A stretch of 21,123 nt of DNA. Source: JBBQSV01 sp038213615 (lineage in GTDB: Bacteria; Patescibacteriota; Saccharimonadia; Saccharimonadales; OMJO01). Of this stretch, positions 1-4,977 are shown in pieces. A program made the position numbers and the translations under genes. Each line of letters begins with the position of its first letter. Positions within the stretch are counted from its first letter, which is position 1. The stretch is from assembly GCA_038213615.1 (NCBI GenBank), contig JBBQSV010000014.1:1-21123 (forward strand). The letters run 5' to 3'. The notes beneath the pieces are model-generated. The model had not been told where the DNA came from, ran no database searches, and worked only from the letters and a program-made list of their open reading frames with translations.

Positions 1-500
1 TAGGCAAAGTTATCCGGGCTCAACACCGAATATCGCAGCTCTTTGCCCTCTTTGGTCTCTAGCTCGGCAATGTAGTTCGTAAGCTTGGACTGGTTAATAT
101 CACCAACTATAAGTATGTCCGTACCACTGCTGTCATCGCGGGTGAACTGGCCAGTAAACACTGCTAGCTCTACATTACCGATGGCTTTTAGCGGTTCGTC
201 CTCTTTGGCAACGGTCAATTTAGCTGAGGTAGCCGACTTTTTTTGTCCTGAACCGAATATCTGTGACAAGGGTTGGTAGTATTCGTATTTCTGGTCAACC
301 TCGTAATACAGACGATTATTATTAGTCTCTGAAGAGATAAGACCTGTGCTGAGTAAGTTGGCTAGCTCACGACGGACAGAGTTAATCTGCTCATCTATCT
401 TGCGGGTGATTTCACGCACGTAAAACGACCTGTTGGGGTTGCCATAAAAAAGCTGTAGCAATTTAACCCTAGTCTTTGACCCAAACAATTGCTCAATCAT
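1..500 (-). CDS. Winged-helix DNA-binding regulator, C-terminus beyond window
   Basis: An open frame runs without a stop from an ATG at 500 to the window edge, giving 166 visible residues. The N-terminal ~65 residues (MIEQLFGSKTRVKLLQLF, then REITRKI, RRELANLLSTGLI) read as a winged helix-turn-helix of the ArsR/MarR-like type, with a beta-wing at NNNRLYYEV. After a short linker, the part from about residue 100 (LAVFTGQFTRDDSSGTDILIVGDI) resembles the start of a nucleotidyltransferase-like fold with a G-x-D-I-L-I strand. Such HTH plus nucleotidyltransferase-like proteins are common in Patescibacteria and their targets are unknown. It is the last visible gene of the thrS-miaA run, 31 bp after miaA, but it also has its own -10 box. 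The DNA-binding role is fairly safe; the C-terminal domain is tentative. Confidence 0.75.
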   Translation of the reverse strand, partial: MIEQLFGSKTRVKLLQLFYGNPNRSFYVREITRKIDEQINSVRRELANLLSTGLISSETNNNRLYYEVDQKYEYYQPLSQIFGSGQKKSATSAKLTVAKEDEPLKAIGNVELAVFTGQFTRDDSSGTDILIVGDINQSKLTNYIAELETKEGKELRYSVLSPDNFA

Positions 501-506
501 GATGGC

Positions 507-515
507 ATTGTATCA
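507..515 (-). promoter_or_regulatory. Extended -10 box, probable leaderless start of the winged-helix gene
   Basis: On the minus strand TGA-TACAAT (TACAAT at 507-512) is followed by 6 nt and then the ATG at 500. Transcription would start at or next to the A of the ATG. No Shine-Dalgarno is present. Confidence 0.5.
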
Positions 516-531
516 GAATATTAGTCAGTTG

Positions 532-1410
532 CTAAAGATAAGTGTTCAGCTCGTTACTCAAGAAGTCAGTAGCTTTTTTGTCGTCATCAAACCAGTGTAT
601 ATTTTTGTTACGCTTGAACCAGGTGCGTTGCTTTTTAACTAGCCTTAACGAACTAGCTACGATGGCTTCTTTGACCTCCTCTATCGATTTATCTCCTGCA
701 AAGTATGGTTTGAACTCACGGTAGCCAATGCCCTTCATGGGTTCAACTTCCCAGCCATAACGCAAAGATAGGTTTTTGACCTCTTGCTCCAAACCACTGT
801 TTAGCATGGTAGTGACTCTATCAGTGATCCGTTTTTTAAGTTCTAGCGGTTCGACATCCATCCCGATAAGTACACTACCGGCTCTTAGCCCAGACTTAGC
901 TGGCCTCTGGCCACCAGACTCCAGCAGACGGATCAGCCTGCGCTTGTTCCTTGTGTCTATGCCGCTGATATCAATAGATCGCACGTTTATGTCAGACATC
1001 AATTGGCTAATACTCATCTGGTTTAGTCTGGCTCTGGCATCTGCCTCGCCTGCTGGCAAAAATGTATAGTCAAATATAACACTATCTACATATAATCCAG
1101 CACCTCCGACTATTATTGGTAGTCTACTTCTACTTTCTATATCATTTATGATATCTAATGCTAACCTTTTAAACTCCACGACACTAAAACCATCCTGTGG
1201 TTCCGCTACGTCTAACAGATGATGCTTGATGCTGGCCTGTTCTGCTTTGGTGGGTTTGGCTGTACCTATATCGAAACCCTTGTAAACAGTCCACGAATCA
1301 GCGCAGATTACCTCGCCATTAAACTTTTTGGCAACCTTGATAGCAAGAGCTGTTTTGCCAGAAGCAGTCGGACCCAGAATAACAACTAGTGGGTTTGGCT
1401 TGGCGACCAT
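532..1410 (-). CDS. miaA: tRNA dimethylallyltransferase MiaA
   Basis: MiaA transfers the dimethylallyl group of DMAPP to N6 of A37 in tRNAs reading UNN codons. At 292 residues it is near the short end of the family. The P-loop GPTASGKT is at residues 13-20, followed by the substrate loop DSWTVYKG (usual form DS-x-Q-VYRG, so the Gln is Thr here), IGTAKP, HHLLDV and the GGAGLY motif near residue 102. The C-terminal part has QRTWFKRNKNIHWFD, typical of the family's end. The ATG at 1410 lies inside the end of the alkyltransferase-like gene (25-bp overlap), which indicates one transcript and translational coupling. It follows thrS in the same run, so two tRNA-maturation enzymes are made together. 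No MiaB is in the window to complete the ms2i6A pathway. Confidence 0.95.
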   Translation of the reverse strand: MVAKPNPLVVILGPTASGKTALAIKVAKKFNGEVICADSWTVYKGFDIGTAKPTKAEQASIKHHLLDVAEPQDGFSVVEFKRLALDIINDIESRSRLPIIVGGAGLYVDSVIFDYTFLPAGEADARARLNQMSISQLMSDINVRSIDISGIDTRNKRRLIRLLESGGQRPAKSGLRAGSVLIGMDVEPLELKKRITDRVTTMLNSGLEQEVKNLSLRYGWEVEPMKGIGYREFKPYFAGDKSIEEVKEAIVASSLRLVKKQRTWFKRNKNIHWFDDDKKATDFLSNELNTYL

Positions 1411-1880
1411 AACAAGCTTTCTACATCCACCTGAAAATCATTTACTTTGATACCTTCAACCTCAATAGCCTGTTGGTGGCCAGCCTTACCACCCGGATAG
1501 CCGCTAGCCAGCCCACCCTGTTTGTTGACTACCCTTTGCCAAGGTAAATCAGCTGGGCATAACTTTCCTTGTGCCATGCGGCTGGCTGAGCGTGCCAATT
1601 CTTGTCGAGCAACGGAACGAGCCGTAGCTGCACTACGGTGAAGTGAGTCAGCGGAGACAAAATCGGTACGATCGGCCGGCAAATCTGCAGGTTGCTTGTG
1701 GAGCAGGCAAGCAGGCAGATTGGCGCATGGTGCAAGGTGAGCAATCTGCCCTACCTCCCAGGCGGCCCAAGCGGCACCCGCCAAGGCTGCCAACTGCCCA
1801 TAGGTCATTACCTTGCCTTTAGGAATTTGGGCTACTAAAGCAAAAACTCGCTCTTTAAATTCTGCATCTACTCTACTCAT
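1386..1880 (-). CDS. Alkyltransferase-like (ATL/MGMT-fold) protein with a 57-codon insertion
   Basis: This encodes 164 residues. Residues 1-48 match the DNA-binding domain of O6-alkylguanine transferases (FKERVFALVAQIPKGKVMTYGQLAAL). The end matches the active-site region and C-terminus (LPWQRVVNKQGGLASGYPGG, 112-131). The catalytic Cys of the PCHR motif is Trp (PWQR), the hallmark of alkyltransferase-like proteins, which bind O6-alkylguanine and flag it for nucleotide excision repair without transferring the group. Two things are odd. Residues ~51-107 have no counterpart in the family and come from a 171-bp palindromic insert. The helix that normally reads NPRAAR, carrying the arginine finger that flips the base out, reads AAWAAW. 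The frame is intact, but the protein may be impaired. It starts 3 bp after thrS and overlaps miaA by 25 bp. Confidence 0.8.
   Translation of the reverse strand: MSRVDAEFKERVFALVAQIPKGKVMTYGQLAALAGAAWAAWEVGQIAHLAPCANLPACLLHKQPADLPADRTDFVSADSLHRSAATARSVARQELARSASRMAQGKLCPADLPWQRVVNKQGGLASGYPGGKAGHQQAIEVEGIKVNDFQVDVESLLWSPSQTH
1567..1737. repeat. 171-bp palindromic insert inside the ATL gene
   Basis: The ends are CCTTGTGCCATGCG (1567-1580) and CGCATGGTGCAAGG (1724-1737), inverted repeats matching at 12 of 14 positions, with a second matched pair CCAAT (1596-1599 region) and ATTGG (1719-1723) inside them. Further internal palindromes are CCGTAG/CTACGG around 1622-1638 and AATCTGC/GCAGATT around 1682-1720. 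The length is exactly 57 codons, and it falls where ATL proteins have only about three residues between the GxIAH helix and the LPW motif. This resembles the palindromic coding-region elements known from Rickettsia (RPE) in form, though there is no evidence of common origin. Confidence 0.6.
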
Positions 1881-1883
1881 GGC

Positions 1884-3728
1884 TTAGAAAGAGCTTTTGT
1901 GAACTCGGCCTTTGGCCTCGTGCGCTACCGTACTTAGAAAATCTTCAACACTAGCTGGCTGGCTGTCGTCTAATACCGTCATATCTTTGCGAACTCTGGG
2001 CTTGAGCTTACCAGACTTGATCTCTTCTGGGCCGATCACTACTGTGTAGGGTACTTTCATTAACTCGGCGGCCCGGATCTTCTTGCCAACGGTGTCATTG
2101 GAGTTATCAATAGATAATCTAAGCCCCAGCTTTCTAGCCTTGGCTGCAAAACCTTCGGCATACTCGACTGTAGTGTCCTCTTGGTTGATTGTTATAACTC
2201 TAACCTGTTCCGGAGCCAGCCATATTGGGAAGCGCCCAGCAGTATGTTCTATATAAACGCTCAAGAATCTTTCAAACGAACCTAGTAATGCCTTATGAAT
2301 CATGACCGGTTGCTGGTCTTTGCCATTAGCGTCGGTGTAGGTTATGCCAAAGCGCTGTGGCTGGACAAAGTCTAATTGTTCAGTGGCACACTGCCATTCC
2401 CTGCCTATGGCGTCAGTAACCATGATGTCGATTTTGGGACCGTAAAAGGCCGCTTCGCCCTCGGCTACGAAATACTCAACATCCAGTTTTTTGGTCACGG
2501 CTTCTATAGTTTCTTGAGCCATCTCCCAAAGCTTGGGGTCACCCAAGTATTTGTCTGAGTCATCCCTAAAAGACAATCGAGCCCGGAACTTCATATCCAA
2601 TACCGAATACATGTCCTTGATCATGCCCATTATGGTCGCAAACTCGGCTTCTATCTGATCTAATCGACAAAAAACGTGGGCATCATCTATGGATATAGAG
2701 CGGACCCTAGATAATCCATTGAGTTCACCCTTTTTCTCATCCCGGTACTGCATGGTCGACTCCATGTAGCGAATTGGTAATTCTTTGTAACTCCGGGGTC
2801 TGGATGCGTATATCTGTATGTGGTGTGGGCAGTTCATGGGCTTTAGTACAAACTGGTCAGAAGACTCCTGGCTTTTTACCAAAAACAGCTGCCCACCAAA
2901 CTTATCCCAGTGACCAGACTTCTCATATAGCTCGCGCTTAGTTATATGGGGTATAGTCACCTTTTCAAAACCGTTATTACGCTGGAGTTCCTCAGAAAAT
3001 CCTAGTAGTTCATCCCGCAGAGTAGTACCCCGTGGAGTAAATAATGGCAAGCCCGAGCCCACTAATTCAGAAAAGACAAACAGGTCAAGTTCCTGGCCAA
3101 GCTTTCTATGATCACGCGCCTTGGCTTCTTCTAGCATCTTGAGGTGTTGGTCTAGTTCTTTTTGGCTAGCAAAGGCTACCCCGTAGATACGCTGCATCTG
3201 AGCATTCTTTTCATTACCCCGCCAATAGGCTCCGGACACGCGCATCAGCTTGAACACCCCTACCTTGCCAGTACTAACCACATGGGGACCCCTGCAAAGA
3301 TCTGTAAAGTCCCCGTTAGTATAAAAAGACACCTTGTCTACCTTGCCGCCAGATTTGGCTTCTAGGCCCAGCTCGGCGCTATCTAGGTCTTTAGCCACGG
3401 TAGTGCCAGCTCGCTTTAGGTCATTTAGAAGCTCTAGTTTATAGGGCTGCTGGGCCTGCTTGGCCCAATCAATAGCCTTGTCTATGCTGATTTCTGATTT
3501 TTCGAACTTGTCATCAGCCTTTATAACCTTGGCCATTTCTTTTTCTATGGTCGCAAAATCTTCATCCGATAGCTTCTTTTTACCTAGGTCGATATCATAA
3601 TAAAAGCCGTTTTCGACCACTGGGCCAACGCCTAGCTTGGCCTCTGGCCACAACTTCATGATAGCCGTGGCCATAATGTGAGCCAGGCTGTGCCGCATTG
3701 CGTGTAGGTTGTCGGTTATATCAGACAC
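1884..3728 (-). CDS. thrS: Threonyl-tRNA synthetase without TGS domain
   Basis: ThrRS charges tRNA-Thr and removes mischarged Ser. It has 614 residues against about 640 for the full-length enzyme. The protein begins almost directly in the editing domain: HSLAH at 13-17 and C145/H149 (CRGPHV) form the HxxxH...CxxxH editing site, so the ~60-residue N-terminal TGS domain is missing. The class II core follows, with KPMNCPHH carrying the zinc-ligand Cys, motif 2 in RYMESTMQYRDE...GLSRVRSISIDDAH, motif 3 in HKALLGSFERFLSVYIEH, and an anticodon-binding domain from about residue 515 (APEQVRVITI). The start is GTG at 3728, supported by GGGAG about 6 nt upstream. It is the first gene of a run with ATL, miaA and the winged-helix gene. 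The leader is long and holds a terminator-like hairpin, which suggests control by attenuation or antitermination. Confidence 0.96.
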   Translation of the reverse strand: MSDITDNLHAMRHSLAHIMATAIMKLWPEAKLGVGPVVENGFYYDIDLGKKKLSDEDFATIEKEMAKVIKADDKFEKSEISIDKAIDWAKQAQQPYKLELLNDLKRAGTTVAKDLDSAELGLEAKSGGKVDKVSFYTNGDFTDLCRGPHVVSTGKVGVFKLMRVSGAYWRGNEKNAQMQRIYGVAFASQKELDQHLKMLEEAKARDHRKLGQELDLFVFSELVGSGLPLFTPRGTTLRDELLGFSEELQRNNGFEKVTIPHITKRELYEKSGHWDKFGGQLFLVKSQESSDQFVLKPMNCPHHIQIYASRPRSYKELPIRYMESTMQYRDEKKGELNGLSRVRSISIDDAHVFCRLDQIEAEFATIMGMIKDMYSVLDMKFRARLSFRDDSDKYLGDPKLWEMAQETIEAVTKKLDVEYFVAEGEAAFYGPKIDIMVTDAIGREWQCATEQLDFVQPQRFGITYTDANGKDQQPVMIHKALLGSFERFLSVYIEHTAGRFPIWLAPEQVRVITINQEDTTVEYAEGFAAKARKLGLRLSIDNSNDTVGKKIRAAELMKVPYTVVIGPEEIKSGKLKPRVRKDMTVLDDSQPASVEDFLSTVAHEAKGRVHKSSF

Positions 3729-3775
3729 TCTGAACTCCCTTTTGAACTATCATATCATCTCTAGTGGGGGTAATG

Positions 3776-3816
3776 AAAATGCGCCTCAAATGTTCTCGCA
3801 AGACATTCGAAGCGCA
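3776..3816 (-). terminator. Attenuator-like hairpin in the thrS leader
   Basis: Minus-strand arms 3803-3816 (TGCGCTTCGAATGT) and 3780-3793 (ACATTTGAGGCGCA) pair over all 14 positions, two of them G-U, around a 9-nt loop, and UUUU follows directly (3776-3779). It lies between the thrS promoter and its ribosome binding site, about 50 nt before the GTG. No T-box motif was seen. A smaller inverted repeat (AGGTA/TACCT, about 3825-3840) sits just upstream. Confidence 0.6.
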
Positions 3817-3862
3817 CTACTGGTAGGTAAAAAATACCTCTCAAAACTTCACCGTACGTAGT

Positions 3863-3871
3863 ATCTTAGCA
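3863..3871 (-). promoter_or_regulatory. Extended -10 box for thrS
   Basis: TGC-TAAGAT on the minus strand, with no convincing -35. Starting about 7 nt downstream gives a leader of about 125 nt containing the hairpin at 3776-3816. It is divergent from the tRNA-Val promoter. Confidence 0.4.
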
Positions 3872-3928
3872 TACTAATACTATCCGGCTAGCACTTTAGT
3901 ATTGTTTTATTTACATCTGCGGTGTGGA

Positions 3929-3957
3929 TTTACTTATACCCTGTTAATTGCTATGAT
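3929..3957 (+). promoter_or_regulatory. Promoter of tRNA-Val
   Basis: TTTACT (3929-3934), a 17-nt spacer, then TATGAT (3952-3957) preceded by TGC, i.e. an extended -10. The predicted start is a few nucleotides before the tRNA 5' end at 3970. Confidence 0.5.
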
Positions 3958-3969
3958 TTACCAGTAAAC

Positions 3970-4046
3970 GGGCAATTAGCTCATCTGGCTAGAGCGCCAC
4001 ATTGACGTTGTGGAGGTGACAGGTTCGACTCCTGTATTGCCCACCA
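3970..4046 (+). tRNA. tRNA-Val (anticodon GAC)
   Basis: A 77-nt cloverleaf. The acceptor arms GGGCAAT and ATTGCCC pair over 7 bp. The anticodon stem CCACA/TGTGG encloses the loop TTGACGT, giving anticodon GAC for Val. The T arm ACAGG-TTCGACT-CCTGT is intact. Discriminator A and CCA are encoded. It has its own promoter and terminator. Confidence 0.97.
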
Positions 4047-4048
4047 GT

Positions 4049-4077
4049 ACTCACCTTTTTGGGTGAGTTTTTATTTT
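4049..4077 (+). terminator. Rho-independent terminator of tRNA-Val
   Basis: Stem ACTCACC (4049-4055) and GGTGAGT (4062-4068), 7 bp, loop TTTTTG, followed by TTTATTTT. It begins 3 nt after the CCA end. Confidence 0.85.
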
Positions 4078-4121
4078 GGCCCAGATGCCCTCAAACCGCT
4101 TATTCTTATCTGTTAAAGCTA

Positions 4122-4150
4122 TTGACTACAATTACACTATGTGTTAGCAT
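4122..4150 (+). promoter_or_regulatory. Promoter of the small ORF at 4178
   Basis: TTGACT (4122-4127), a 17-nt spacer, TAGCAT (4145-4150). Start about 4157, so the leader is about 20 nt and includes the Shine-Dalgarno at 4164-4169. Confidence 0.6.
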
Positions 4151-4177
4151 AACCAGGTTAAACGGGAGGCGCTCTAT

Positions 4178-4294
4178 TTGAGTACCAACATTAACGCGCT
4201 TGATAACTTCAAGCTGTTTTACGAGGAACTGGGCGCCTCATCCAAATCGGCAAATCGAATCCGGCGCATCAAGGCTCTGTCGGCTACCAAGTAG
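4178..4294 (+). CDS. Small protein of 38 residues, unknown function
   Basis: TTG start at 4178, stop TAG at 4292-4294. An upstream stop at 4145-4147 leaves TTG as the only start in frame. The Shine-Dalgarno GGGAGG (4164-4169) is one of the strongest in the window and ends 8 nt before the TTG. The peptide begins MSTNINALDNFKLFYEEL, continues GASSKSANR and ends in a basic stretch IRRIKALSATK. It would be soluble, with an acidic helix-like first half and a basic tail, and has no signal peptide, membrane segment or Cys. A -35/-10 pair lies upstream and a strong terminator starts 17 nt after the stop, so this is a complete monocistronic unit. I do not recognise the family. The alternative is a small RNA that happens to be open; the Shine-Dalgarno and its spacing favour translation. 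Confidence 0.6.
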   Translation: MSTNINALDNFKLFYEELGASSKSANRIRRIKALSATK

Positions 4295-4311
4295 CCAAAG
4301 AACCCCCTGCG

Positions 4312-4336
4312 AGACCCCTGGCAACAGGGGTCTTTT
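4312..4336 (+). terminator. Rho-independent terminator after the small ORF
   Basis: Perfect 9-bp stem AGACCCCTG (4312-4320) and CAGGGGTCT (4325-4333), tetraloop GCAA, then TTT G TATTT. Confidence 0.9.
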
Positions 4337-4413
4337 GTATTTCTAAACCCCCAGATCAACCAGCCGAGTATCCGGCAAAGCCGAAATTCTGACTGACTTC
4401 TCTGCCTACTAGG

Positions 4414-4475
4414 CGATTTTCTCTTGTGGTGCTCGCTACAATGTACGCCAGTACACCTTGCTGTGCTCCTCAGAG
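4414..4475. repeat. Palindrome-centred segment, possible diverged relative of the ATL insert
   Basis: CGATTTTCTC begins the segment and the centre is the hairpin TGTAC-GCCA-GTACA (4442-4455). The ATL insert, read on its minus strand, also has CGATTTTGTCTC followed about 20 nt later by a hairpin ACCGTAG-TGCA-CTACGG and a TGCTC after it. By hand about half of some 50 ungapped positions agree, which is suggestive only. Confidence 0.25.
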
Positions 4476-4522
4476 ATAAACCGCATATTAGGCTAGGGTC
4501 TGGAGGTTTATCCGCAGCCTAA
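4475..4522 (+). ncRNA. Interlocking inverted repeats (pseudoknot or switch-like) before nrdR
   Basis: Arm A GATAAACC (4475-4482) pairs with A' GGTTTATC (4505-4512), 8 bp. Arm B TTAGGCT (4488-4494) pairs with B' AGCCTAA (4516-4522), 7 bp. The order A-B-A'-B' allows either a pseudoknot or two mutually exclusive hairpins. A T7 run follows at 4542-4548. Whether it is transcribed is not known. Confidence 0.35.
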
Positions 4523-4572
4523 GGCCTAGTTTTCCACTTGGTTTTTTTATAGCGTAATGTCAATATGTAGTC

Positions 4573-4977
4573 ATGGTATGTATCTATTGTGGCAGTAACA
4601 CCGGTGTGGTCAACTCTCGGCGCCAAAATAAACAAAACACCACCTGGCGACGGCGTAAATGTAAGTCTTGTGGGGCGCTGTTTACCTCTAGAGAAAGTCT
4701 GGATTTAGCAGCATCCCTGATGGTCACAGATACTACAAGCCATTTAGAGCCGTTCTGGCGGGATAAACTACTGATTAGCCTCTATGACAGCCTAAAACAC
4801 CGAAAAACAGCTACGCAAGACGCTAGCGCACTCTGTGATACTGTTTGTGGCTTGGTCTTGGCCCGTGTGCAACATGCTAAGTTATCAACTGATCAGATTA
4901 ATACATTGGTTCTAGAGGTGCTACAACGTTTTGATAACGCTGCCGCTACCCACTACCAAGCATTCCACCAACTATAG
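4573..4977 (+). CDS. nrdR: NrdR-like transcriptional repressor, degenerate ATP-cone
   Basis: It has 134 residues, slightly shorter than the usual ~150 of NrdR, the zinc-ribbon/ATP-cone repressor of ribonucleotide reductase genes. The zinc ribbon has C3, C6, C30 and C33, and the DNA-contacting RRRKCKSCGALFTSRES segment matches the family closely. The remainder aligns with the ATP-cone (EPFWRDKLLISLYDSLKHRK, then helices to the C-terminus). The usual nucleotide-binding start of the cone, V-x-K-x-D-G, reads VTDTTSHLE, so dATP/ATP sensing may differ. No ribonucleotide reductase gene or NrdR box was seen in the window. The gene converges on the glycosyltransferase, and both stop codons fall in the 6-bp palindrome CTATAG at 4972-4977. 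Confidence 0.8.
   Translation: MVCIYCGSNTGVVNSRRQNKQNTTWRRRKCKSCGALFTSRESLDLAASLMVTDTTSHLEPFWRDKLLISLYDSLKHRKTATQDASALCDTVCGLVLARVQHAKLSTDQINTLVLEVLQRFDNAAATHYQAFHQL

Larger units (their letters stand above)
4337..4572. other. Untranslated stretch upstream of nrdR
   Basis: No ORF is supported here. It contains a palindrome-centred segment at about 4414-4475, interlocking inverted repeats at 4475-4522 and a run of seven T at 4542-4548. The nrdR start has no clear Shine-Dalgarno. TAATGT (4555-4560), 12 nt before its ATG, is a weak -10 candidate. Confidence 0.5.

Noticed and set aside
1529..1744. A separate gene on the minus strand within the ATL insert
   Set aside because: It is another frame of the palindromic insert, without a ribosome binding site or recognisable protein family.
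3729..3880. T-box riboswitch or leader peptide controlling thrS
   Set aside because: No T-box core sequence, and the only short open frames (for example the one starting at the ATG in the stem) contain no run of Thr codons.
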